DNA of 13,508 nucleotides from JAUZPB01 sp037140715 (GTDB lineage Bacteria; Bacteroidota; Ignavibacteria; Ignavibacteriales; SURF-24): assembly GCA_037140715.1 (NCBI GenBank), contig JBAXDX010000080.1, positions 1-13,508 of the forward strand, given 5' to 3'. The notes under the pieces were generated by a model. That model saw only the letters and a list, made by a program, of their open reading frames with translations, searched no databases and was not told the origin of the DNA. A program made the position numbers and the translations under genes. Each line of letters opens with the position of its first letter. Positions within the stretch are counted from its first letter, which is position 1. This document shows positions 6,794-13,508 of this stretch, piece by piece.

Positions 6794-6809
6794 AATAAGA
6801 CAGAACACC

Positions 6810-6854
6810 TTTACATCAGGTAAATCCCCGGCCGCGAAGTATTACCCCGCCGGG
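6810..6854. other. Two adjacent small stem-loops
   Basis: TTTAC-ATCAG-GTAAA (6810-6824) is followed by CCCGGC (6827-6832) pairing with GCCGGG (6849-6854) across a 16-nt loop. Together with the hairpins at 6695 and 6749 this makes a 160-bp run of secondary structure with no open frame. Confidence 0.35.
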
Positions 6855-6956
6855 ACAAAAGATATCAACCTTCCGCATTCCATTGACATGGATTGAGATA
6901 TTGTTGTTCCCTTTTCACCATTAATGTCACTAACATAGTAAAATGGACTATATGTA
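6855..6956. other. Non-coding stretch before the transposase remnant
   Basis: I see no gene. The only structure is a short TCCAT-TGAC-ATGGA hairpin near 6884-6897. If the remnant downstream is a real insertion sequence fragment, its left end should lie here, but I could not identify a terminal inverted repeat. Confidence 0.35.
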
Positions 6957-7240
6957 TTGAGTAAAAAGGGGAAAGATGACACCCGATATCTTATTAACAA
7001 GAAGCGACCAAATAAGAAATTTTTTGCAGATAGATTATCTAAAGAGTTCTATGAAGTGTATTTCCATTCGAAGTAACTGATAAATACGAGAAAAAAGGCG
7101 GGCGGGACAGAGTATATTCAACAGAAAACACAATTATGACAATGGTTTATTCGTCAATACCAGACAATAAAATACTGTGGATTATACATTTTGTATTACA
7201 TAGCGTGCATCCATGCCGGCTGCCTTCATGTATGATTTAA
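6957..7240 (+). pseudogene. Decayed transposase N-terminus (probable)
   Basis: From TTG 6957 one frame reads SKKGKDDTRYLI...RPNKKFFADRLSKEFYEVYFHSK and stops at TAA 7074. Moving one base, the next frame continues VTDKYEKKGGRDRVYSTENT and then TIMTMVYSSIPDNK before running into unrelated sequence and a stop at 7238. The joined text resembles the start of DDE transposases of the IS4 type, which typically have a basic N-terminus and a GRxRxYSTxNTIxTMxY-like segment. A single indel near 7071 accounts for the break, and the catalytic DDE domain is absent. Confidence is limited because the match is from memory and the fragment is short. A 34-codon frame at 6976-7080 overlaps it and has a purine-rich AAAAGGGGAAAG before its ATG, but lacks any family resemblance. 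Confidence 0.42.
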
Positions 7241-7260
7241 TTTATTCCGGACGTAATCCG

Positions 7261-9765
7261 CTATCCGAAAATAACAGTAAAGCAGGAACCAAAACCTTTC
7301 CTGCTTTTAACCCTTATCTGAATGTTATTTAAGTCAGCATACCGTTTTATAATAGCAAGACCGAGACCGTTGCCTTCAAAGCGTCTCGTATAGCCGGCAT
7401 CTTCCTGCAGAAACGGACTGAAAAGCTTGGGAATGAATTCTTCGGATATGCCTATACCTGTGTCAGTTACATCTACACATATCTTATCTTCCGCATTCTT
7501 ATACTGGATTACTTCAATCTGCCCCTCTGGTGTATATTTTATAGCATTATCAATCAGATTTGTGAATATCTGGGTTACCATAAATCTGTCGGAGCTGACT
7601 ACAGCATCTTCTTTCAGTCTATTTTCAAATTTCAGGTCAACATGACTTTCCTTTGCCTGATAATTAAATTGCCTGAGCAGACTATTAAGCACTTCCTGAG
7701 CCAGGCTTATCTTTGAAATGTTAATTTCATAATTGCCCGTTTGAAGCTGGGACATCTCAAGTATCTCATCAATCGTTCGAATCAGCCTTCTCCCCGCTTT
7801 ATCTATTATCTTGAAGCTGTCGGCAAGTCCGCCTGTGAGCTGTTCTTCGAGTTCCTCTTTAAGCAATGAGCTGAAGCTTAAGATTGCATTAATAGGAGTC
7901 CTTATTTCATGCGAAATCTGCGCGAGGAATTCCGATTTTAAGCGGTCTGAACTTTCAGCCTCATCCTTTGCCTTTATCAGTTCAGCTTCAGAATTTTTCT
8001 TATCCGTTATATCCCGTATCATTACAAGAGTTTCATCATTCTCAATAAGAGCTACACGGACTTCGTAATAATGTGTCTGGTCAGGAGCTTCATACGAGAA
8101 TTCAAATTTTCGGAAAGAGTGAGTAAGAATTGCCTTCTTAACATTCTTAAGCATCAGTTCAGCAATTCCCTTTGGGAAATCATTAATAATATTACTGTTA
8201 ATATCATTGAACCGTCCAAGAAAATAGTTCTCGGAAATATTGGAAAGTTGCAGACACTTGTACGAGCCATCCGGTTTAATTTCAAAAAGTGAATCCGGAA
8301 TTGCTTTAAGTATAGCTTCGTTTTTTACTTCGCTTTTGAATAAATCATTCTCCGTTCTCTTCTTTTCAAACAACTCCTTTTTCAAAAGAAGATTATTATA
8401 AGCAAGAGAAGAGATTTCCTGCGAATATATCCACATCATATTTACAATATTTTGAAATGACTGTTCATCCAGAGTTTTAACCTTCTTAAACTCTTCGGCA
8501 AGCTTTACAGGATCCGCATTAATTTCGATGGCAAATTCAGTAATTTTATCCTCGGTCAGACCAATACAGTTGATTTGCCCCACCATCCAGTTTGCCAAAT
8601 GCCTTTCTCCTATAAACATCGGAGTCGCGGCATTCATTAGTCCACAGGCAGCGCAGGAATGCTGAACCGGATGGGCACCTTTTTTTGCCATTTCACCAAG
8701 CAATTTGTCAGACTCTGTACATTTTTGTTTCCCGACAGGATTAGACCTGATCATCTTGCACAGATTGCTAAAATTGCTTGGCTCGGTTATCAGATTCCCA
8801 TTAACATCCGTAATAACTGAAGCAACGCCAAATGTATTTGCAAATATATCCTGAATTTTTTGAAGCTTTTCAAGTTCAATTAATTCTGCAAGGTTAATGT
8901 CGTCAATTGTTAATCGCGTAGATAAAAAATAATCCAGCTTAGCTCTCAGGCTCTCTTCACTTCTCTTAAGTACTTCCTGAGCTTTCTTCTGCTCCGTAAT
9001 ATCTTTTACAGTACAGATAACTACCCTTTTTCCATGATAATCTATCGCGTTAAAATTGGTATCTGTTACTACAGTATTATAATTATCTTTTTTAATAAAT
9101 GTTAATTCATATTCAGTTTTGGTCGTGCTGTTATCTATGATTTTTCTAAACTGTCCATCAAGAATTGACAGCTGCTCTTTATCAAGCAGTTCAAAAAACT
9201 CCATAGCAATAACCTGACCCGGCTCATAATCAAGCATTTGCGTAAAAGCATCATTGGCAAACTCAATTTTTCCATTATAGATAATCAGAATGCCGTCATG
9301 TGTATTTTCAACCAGAGTTCTGTAAAGTTCCTCTGATTGTTTTAATTTTTTCTCAATTCCATGTTTAAAGAGCGCTATTTCGACAGCAGTTTTAAGCTCT
9401 TTCGATTCAAAAGGTTTAAGAATATATCCAAAAGGGTCTGTTTCTTTTGCACGGCTAAATGTATTGTCATCCGAATAAGCAGTCAAATAGATCACGGGAA
9501 GATTATACTTATCCTTTAATACCATCGCGGTTTCGATACCGTCTATTTTCCCTTCAAGCCTGATATCCATCAGAACAAGATCAATACGGTTCTTCGATGC
9601 GCGTTCGATCGCCATCTCGCCAGTACTTACAATCCCAAGGACATTGTAATCCATGTTAGTTAGCAAATGTTTTATCTGCATTGCCACAATTGAAGAATCT
9701 TCAACAATCAGAATATTAGTCTTCTGCTTTGGCAACGGATCAACGTAGAGAATCCCCTCTTCCAT
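7261..9765 (-). CDS. Receiver-first histidine kinase with PAS and PocR sensor domains
   Basis: An 834-residue soluble kinase. Order: REC (about 16-135; E22, D23, phospho-acceptor D67, T95, K117), PAS (about 145-262), PocR ligand domain (about 285-460), a second PAS-like domain (about 480-592), HisKA and HATPase_c. PocR is recognised from LITEPSNFSNLCKMIRSN, PVGKQKCTESD and HPVQHSCAACGL; its cysteines are C336, C349, C371 and C374. The H-box SHEIRTP has His619, and N740, DTGIGI (768-773) and EGNGLGL are intact, so it should autophosphorylate. Family knowledge: PocR domains bind small metabolites, as in the propanediol regulator PocR. There is no C-terminal receiver, so the phosphoryl group probably passes to a separate protein such as the receiver encoded 74 bp upstream. 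It has no membrane segments. Confidence 0.95.
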   Translation of the reverse strand: MEEGILYVDPLPKQKTNILIVEDSSIVAMQIKHLLTNMDYNVLGIVSTGEMAIERASKNRIDLVLMDIRLEGKIDGIETAMVLKDKYNLPVIYLTAYSDDNTFSRAKETDPFGYILKPFESKELKTAVEIALFKHGIEKKLKQSEELYRTLVENTHDGILIIYNGKIEFANDAFTQMLDYEPGQVIAMEFFELLDKEQLSILDGQFRKIIDNSTTKTEYELTFIKKDNYNTVVTDTNFNAIDYHGKRVVICTVKDITEQKKAQEVLKRSEESLRAKLDYFLSTRLTIDDINLAELIELEKLQKIQDIFANTFGVASVITDVNGNLITEPSNFSNLCKMIRSNPVGKQKCTESDKLLGEMAKKGAHPVQHSCAACGLMNAATPMFIGERHLANWMVGQINCIGLTEDKITEFAIEINADPVKLAEEFKKVKTLDEQSFQNIVNMMWIYSQEISSLAYNNLLLKKELFEKKRTENDLFKSEVKNEAILKAIPDSLFEIKPDGSYKCLQLSNISENYFLGRFNDINSNIINDFPKGIAELMLKNVKKAILTHSFRKFEFSYEAPDQTHYYEVRVALIENDETLVMIRDITDKKNSEAELIKAKDEAESSDRLKSEFLAQISHEIRTPINAILSFSSLLKEELEEQLTGGLADSFKIIDKAGRRLIRTIDEILEMSQLQTGNYEINISKISLAQEVLNSLLRQFNYQAKESHVDLKFENRLKEDAVVSSDRFMVTQIFTNLIDNAIKYTPEGQIEVIQYKNAEDKICVDVTDTGIGISEEFIPKLFSPFLQEDAGYTRRFEGNGLGLAIIKRYADLNNIQIRVKSRKGFGSCFTVIFG

Positions 9766-9839
9766 ATAGAGATAAACCTTTATAATCGATTAAATATTAC
9801 AAATAACCATAATTTCTTAATCACAATCCTGTCTTACTC

Positions 9840-10238
9840 TTATTCAATCAGCCTGAATCCCTTGATAATGTCAAGGAGTTTTTTCCTCTCGATAGGCTTA
9901 ACAATATAAGATGAACAACCGCCTTCATAAAAAGCTTCCATTACATCTCTGGGCGTATCTAAAGCCGTAGTCATAATGATTTTAGCTTCCTTCTGAGGCG
10001 GTATCTGCTTCTCTTTTTCTTTTTTCCTTATAATCTTCAACGCATCAAGCCCGTCCATCTCTGGCATCATTATATCGAGACAGATAAGATCATAATATTC
10101 TTCCCTGTCAAGAGAGAATATGAAAGCTGTGACTGCTTCCCTGCCATTAACTGCTATATCACAATGCCCATACTGGGACAACATTTTTTGTAACACAAGC
10201 CGGCTGATAAAATCATCTTCTACTATGAGTGTTCGCAT
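9840..10238 (-). CDS. Single-domain response regulator (CheY-like receiver)
   Basis: A 132-residue protein made only of a receiver domain. The acidic pocket is E7/D8/D9, the phospho-acceptor is D55 in LICLDIMMPEMDG, T91 is in IIMTTA, and K114 is in YIVKPI. No output domain follows, so it acts by protein contact or as a relay intermediate. An insertion of charged residues (KKEKEKQIPPQKEAK, about 72-86) lengthens the loop after the D55 segment. It sits between the two receiver-first kinases, 55 bp after one and 74 bp before the other, in one direction. That makes it the natural phosphoacceptor for either kinase. AGGGG lies about ten bases before the ATG. Confidence 0.95.
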   Translation of the reverse strand: MRTLIVEDDFISRLVLQKMLSQYGHCDIAVNGREAVTAFIFSLDREEYYDLICLDIMMPEMDGLDALKIIRKKEKEKQIPPQKEAKIIMTTALDTPRDVMEAFYEGGCSSYIVKPIERKKLLDIIKGFRLIE

Positions 10239-10293
10239 TATTTATAACCCCTGTTTTTATTTGTCTAATTAGCTGTTACAATTTAATTCGTTT

Positions 10294-12186
10294 TTAATTA
10301 CTAATAGTCTCAAAATTTGAGATGAAATGAAAAGCGCTTCCTTTACCATAAACACTCTCAACCCATATTTCTCCATTCATCATTTCGACTATCTGTTTTG
10401 CGATAGCCAGTCCAAGACCGGTTCCGCCATATCTCTTTGTCGAGTAACTCTCTGCTTGTATGAAACTCTCAAAAATAATACCTATCTTATCTTCCTTTAT
10501 ACCAACCCCGGTATCGCTGATGGTAAAATGAAGCGGTATTATTCCATTAGCATCGTACTCTTTTTTTATTTCATGACAGACCGTCAGACTTATATTCCCT
10601 TTCTCCGTAAACTTAATGGCATTATTTAAAAGATTTATCAATACCTGTTTAAGTCTATGATGGTCGCCAATAATCTCAACGGGAACTCCATCCTCAATTT
10701 TATACTCAAGCTGAATTGATTTATTTACCGCCTCAGGCAGGAATAGCTTAACCGACCCATCTATCAATGTACTAAGATTAAACTTACTGGTCTCAAGTTT
10801 AAGTTTTCCTGCATCATACTTTGAATAATCAAGTATGCTGTTTAATAAATTAAGCAGAGTATATGCCGAATTTTTAAGCATCTCCAGATAGCTTCGCTGT
10901 TCTGAATCAAGTTCCGTGTCCATCATTATATCAGCAAGCCCTAATATTCCATTCATTGGCGTGCGGATTTCATGACTCATGTTAGCAAGGAAGTCACTTT
11001 TTATTTTATTTGCGGCAACCGCCTTATTCTTTGAGCTTTTCAATTCCTCTTCCATTAATTTGCGCGATGTAGTATCGAAACTCGCTCCGATAAATCCCAT
11101 GAAATTACCAGAGAGATCGAAATATGGTGCACCAAAGCAATCTATCCACCTGTATTTATTTTCGTTGTTAAGTATCCTTACCTCTCCCTCAAAATTCGAC
11201 TTATTCTCAAAAGCCATATCAAATGCCATCCGAAATGATCCAATGTCATCCGAATGGATATAATTAAGCCACCCGTATCCAATCTCCTCTTCAATATTCC
11301 TGCCTGTGTAATCCAGCCACGTCTTATTGAAATAATTAAACTGCCCCTTTATATCTGTGCGCCATATTAACGCAGGAAATTCCTCAAACAGACTCAAATA
11401 ATAATTCCTCGAAGCAATAATCGATGATTCGATAGTTCTTCTATTACTGATATTTCGTAATGTAATAACTGCACCGATGACTTCTCCCGTTTCATTCTTT
11501 ATTTCTGCACGGTTTTCTTCAATGGGGATTCTGGTATCTCCAATTATTAAGACCTTGCTGTTTAAAAGATTATCAAAATTATTATTTGCAATGTCTATTA
11601 AACTGCAAATCAGACTTTCATCTGAAATTTCATGAATAATCTCACAAATATCATCAAGCATTAGTCCCTGGCTTTCTTCAAAAGACCGGGTCAGCAACTT
11701 CGAAGCTATGGGATTCATAAACTTTATTTTTCCATCATTATCCAATGCTATGACGGCATCCCCAATACTGTTGAGAGTTGTCTGAAGCCACTGCTCGCTT
11801 TCCTTAAGCTGTTTCTGTGTATCAGATTTATAGAGCGCAATTTCTATTGTGCCTCTGAGGTCCCTTATTTCAAAGGGTTTTAGAATATATCCAAACGGCT
11901 CCGCCACTTTCGCACGCTGAAGGGTTTTCTCATCTGTAAAAGCCGTAAGAAATACAATTGGAATAAGAAACTTATTCCTGATTCGAGTTGCCGCCTGAAT
12001 CCCGTCTATTTCTCCACTAAGCATAATATCCATAAGAACCAGATCGGGCATCAGTTTGCCGGACTTTTCAATCGCATCTTCTCCTGTAGATACTACGGCA
12101 ACAACATTATACCCCAGATTAGTCAGCCTTCGCTTTATATCAAAGGCTACTATTCTCTCATCTTCAACAATTAAGATATTGTTCAT
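10294..12186 (-). CDS. Receiver-first histidine kinase with two PAS domains
   Basis: A 630-residue soluble kinase: REC (about 2-122; E8, D9, phospho-acceptor D53, T81, K103), PAS (about 130-250), a second PAS of PAS_3 type (about 260-378) ending in a short coiled-coil, then HisKA and HATPase_c. The H-box FLANMSHEIRTPMNGI has His405. The N-box NLLNNAIKFT, DTGVGI and YGGTGLGL are present, so it looks active. Its receiver is clearly paralogous to that of the 834-residue kinase; both share the PFGYILKPFE ending and the junction into PAS. It has no PocR domain and no C-terminal receiver. It is first in the three-gene run, with a 285-bp gap to cheB, so it may have its own promoter. What its PAS domains sense is unknown. 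Confidence 0.95.
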   Translation of the reverse strand: MNNILIVEDERIVAFDIKRRLTNLGYNVVAVVSTGEDAIEKSGKLMPDLVLMDIMLSGEIDGIQAATRIRNKFLIPIVFLTAFTDEKTLQRAKVAEPFGYILKPFEIRDLRGTIEIALYKSDTQKQLKESEQWLQTTLNSIGDAVIALDNDGKIKFMNPIASKLLTRSFEESQGLMLDDICEIIHEISDESLICSLIDIANNNFDNLLNSKVLIIGDTRIPIEENRAEIKNETGEVIGAVITLRNISNRRTIESSIIASRNYYLSLFEEFPALIWRTDIKGQFNYFNKTWLDYTGRNIEEEIGYGWLNYIHSDDIGSFRMAFDMAFENKSNFEGEVRILNNENKYRWIDCFGAPYFDLSGNFMGFIGASFDTTSRKLMEEELKSSKNKAVAANKIKSDFLANMSHEIRTPMNGILGLADIMMDTELDSEQRSYLEMLKNSAYTLLNLLNSILDYSKYDAGKLKLETSKFNLSTLIDGSVKLFLPEAVNKSIQLEYKIEDGVPVEIIGDHHRLKQVLINLLNNAIKFTEKGNISLTVCHEIKKEYDANGIIPLHFTISDTGVGIKEDKIGIIFESFIQAESYSTKRYGGTGLGLAIAKQIVEMMNGEIWVESVYGKGSAFHFISNFETISN

Positions 12187-12326
12187 TCAGCTAAGACCTT
12201 CATACATTAAACTGTTATAAATTTAACGGTTCTATGTTGTTTTTTATAGTGAGTAATTACCTGTAATTTACCAGCGACAGAGTCAGTTATATTGATGTAA
12301 CCTTTCGCTATTCTTAATGGATGTCC

Positions 12327-12360
12327 GACAAATTCTCCTGTTAATCATACTCATTTCCCC
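12327..12360. repeat. Copy B of a dispersed non-coding motif
   Basis: This is CCGACAAATTCTCCTGTTAATC followed directly by ATACTCATTTCCCC. It parallels copy A near 6657 but lacks the 18-bp insertion and the hairpin partner arm. About 100 bp further on, the minus strand reads GACAAATTCCCCTC (12457-12444), matching the first 14 bases at 12 positions. The two could be ends of a small MITE-like element. Confidence 0.45.
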
Positions 12361-12441
12361 TGAAACAATTAAGAAAATTACAGTCAGTATAATATACCAA
12401 TTTTTACTATTACGATTTTTATTTTTATTCTAAAATCAACC

Positions 12442-12467
12442 AAGAGGGGAATTTGTCATCCCTCCTT
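12442..12467 (-). terminator. Probable cheB terminator
   Basis: On the minus strand, GAGGG (12464-12460) pairs with CCCTC (12448-12444) across the loop ATGACAAATTC, flanked by AAG and TT. The sequence TTGGTTGATTTTAG follows. The stem is short and the U-tract interrupted, so this is a modest terminator call, eight bases past the cheB stop. Confidence 0.4.
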
Positions 12468-12471
12468 ATCA

Positions 12472-13508
12472 TTACCGATTACACTCTGCTAACGTTACCA
12501 TCGCTATTTTTTCAAGTGATAAAACCTTATCAACACAGCCTAGCTTAATAGCCTCCTGCGGCATGCCGAAAACGATACATGATTTTTCATCCTGCGCAAT
12601 CGTATAAGCTCCCGCATCCTTCATCTCTTTCATTCCCCTCGCGCCATCATCTCCCATTCCCGTCATTATTATCCCTACGGCATTCTTACCTGCGTATCTG
12701 GCTGCTGAACGGAACAGAACATCAACCGATGGTCTGTGACGGCAGACAAGCGGACCTTCTTTTATTTCAACGTAATATCGTGCGCCACTTCTTTTTAACA
12801 GCGTATGATGATTACCCGGTGCTATCAGCGCGCGTCCTCTTATTACTGTATCCCCGTTTACGGCTTCTTTTACTGATATCCTGCATATCCCGTCTAATCT
12901 CTTTGCGAATGCAGTTGTAAAATTTTCAGGCATGTGCTGTACTATGACTATACCCGGAGCATCCAGCGGAAAGGACTCAAGAAAAACTTTAAGAGCCTCC
13001 GTCCCGCCTGTTGATGCACCGACTACAACCACCTTCTCCGTAGTCTGAATCATCGCATGATTCTTTGCCTTTGAAATTATTACATCCGCTGTCAGCTTTG
13101 GCTGTACTTCATAATGCCGGACACGCAGTTTTTTGGGGTCTATTGCTGTAGCGGCTTTTACTACATCACAGATAAATATTTTTGATTCTTCAAAAAACTT
13201 CTTTGTCCCCACTTTGGGCTTTGTAATTATATCAACAGCTCCATATTCGAGAGCCTTCAAAGCGGAAGCTGACCCGCTTTCAGCAAGTGATGAACACATT
13301 ACTACCGGTATTGGATGCTGTAACATTATTTTATGCAGAAATGTCAAACCATCCATATTCGGCATCTCAATATCAAGTGTGATTACATCCGGAACCTCTT
13401 CGTTGATTTTTTTTGCTGCGATTATGGGGTCAGCCGCTGTGCCTATCACCTCAATCATTGGATCAGATTCCAAGATTTCTGCTAATACCTGTCTGACTAT
13501 TGCAGAGT
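12472..13508 (-). CDS. cheB: Chemotaxis protein-glutamate methylesterase CheB (5' end outside window)
   Basis: CheB removes methyl groups from, and deamidates, glutamate/glutamine side chains of chemoreceptors in the cytoplasm, resetting adaptation; phosphorylation of its receiver activates it. The frame is open to the right edge (SAIVRQVLAEILESDP is read there), so the first codons, including the DD pocket of the receiver, are missing. The TTG at 13473 is an internal Leu codon, not a start. Numbering from it: receiver phospho-acceptor D34 in TLDIEMPNMDG and K85 in TKPK, then the esterase triad S154 (VVGASTGG), H180 (VQHMPENFT) and D276 (TGMGDDGARGM). Spacings between S, H and D (26 and 96) equal those of Salmonella CheB S164/H190/D286. 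It is alone in the window; cheR, cheA or receptor genes may lie upstream. Confidence 0.95.
   Translation of the reverse strand, partial: SAIVRQVLAEILESDPMIEVIGTAADPIIAAKKINEEVPDVITLDIEMPNMDGLTFLHKIMLQHPIPVVMCSSLAESGSASALKALEYGAVDIITKPKVGTKKFFEESKIFICDVVKAATAIDPKKLRVRHYEVQPKLTADVIISKAKNHAMIQTTEKVVVVGASTGGTEALKVFLESFPLDAPGIVIVQHMPENFTTAFAKRLDGICRISVKEAVNGDTVIRGRALIAPGNHHTLLKRSGARYYVEIKEGPLVCRHRPSVDVLFRSAARYAGKNAVGIIMTGMGDDGARGMKEMKDAGAYTIAQDEKSCIVFGMPQEAIKLGCVDKVLSLEKIAMVTLAECNR

Larger units (their letters stand above)
12187..12471. other. Intergenic region between cheB and the kinase operon
   Basis: This 285-bp region holds no gene. It should contain the promoter of the kinase run if that run is not read through from cheB, but I cannot assign -35/-10 boxes with confidence. 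A dyad of AACTGTTA and TAACGGTT (12210-12231, one mismatch, 6-bp spacer) lies 24 bp upstream of the kinase ATG and could be an operator. Copy B of the dispersed motif is at about 12327-12360 and the probable cheB terminator at 12442-12467. Confidence 0.4.

Noticed and set aside
6976..7080. 34-codon frame with a purine-rich sequence before its ATG
   Set aside because: It is out of frame with the transposase-like text on the same bases and has no recognisable features.
7241..7260. CGGATTACGTCCGG hairpin after the PocR kinase stop
   Set aside because: The stem is only four base pairs and no T-tract follows on the minus strand.
1..13508. tRNA, rRNA, CRISPR array, toxin-antitoxin or defence genes
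   Set aside because: I looked for cloverleaf sequences, regularly spaced repeats and small paired genes in all gaps and saw none.

Overview
The window is about 13.5 kb of moderately AT-rich bacterial chromosome. Its Shine-Dalgarno sequences are mostly weak, its MiaA has the SADSRQVYRGMDIGTGK form, its sensor kinases are multi-domain, and its left edge carries GCCCTGNAGGGGC palindromic repeats. Together these suggest the FCB group, either Bacteroidota or an Ignavibacteria-like relative. This is inference; no rRNA or marker tree can be made from the window.

Layout. Positions 1-676 hold no gene I can support. They contain REP-like palindromic units in direct and inverted orientation, then an 86-bp imperfect inverted repeat. 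Positions 677-5328 are a minus-strand run that reads, in transcription order: a cNMP-binding/GAF/GHKL ATPase protein, miaA, a family 2 glycosyltransferase with a TTG start, and a short VUT-family (YhhQ-like) membrane protein. Divergent from it, 5534-6640 on the plus strand encodes an ECF-type sigma factor, a small overlapping ZAS-like anti-sigma factor and an FmdB-type zinc-ribbon protein. Positions 6641-7260 are non-coding or decayed: a cluster of stem-loops followed by what looks like a frameshifted transposase N-terminus. Positions 7261-13508 on the minus strand are a two-component block. In transcription order it has cheB (its 5' end lies outside the window), a REC-PAS-PAS histidine kinase, a stand-alone CheY-like receiver, and a REC-PAS-PocR-PAS histidine kinase.

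How the genes work together. CheB, the two receiver-first kinases and the single-domain regulator look like one phosphotransfer module, perhaps continuing into chemotaxis genes beyond the right edge. The sigma/anti-sigma pair is a separate transcriptional switch. It is divergent from a sensor whose GHKL ATPase site is intact but whose H-box has Gln where the phospho-accepting His should be. miaA, the glycosyltransferase and the VUT protein appear to be housekeeping or accessory genes carried in the same transcript.

Most unusual points: the His-less kinase next to an ECF sigma operon, the PocR domain inside a receiver-first kinase, the four consecutive hairpins at 6695-6854, and a non-coding motif shared between about 6657 and 12328. 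I saw no convincing new defence or mobile system.
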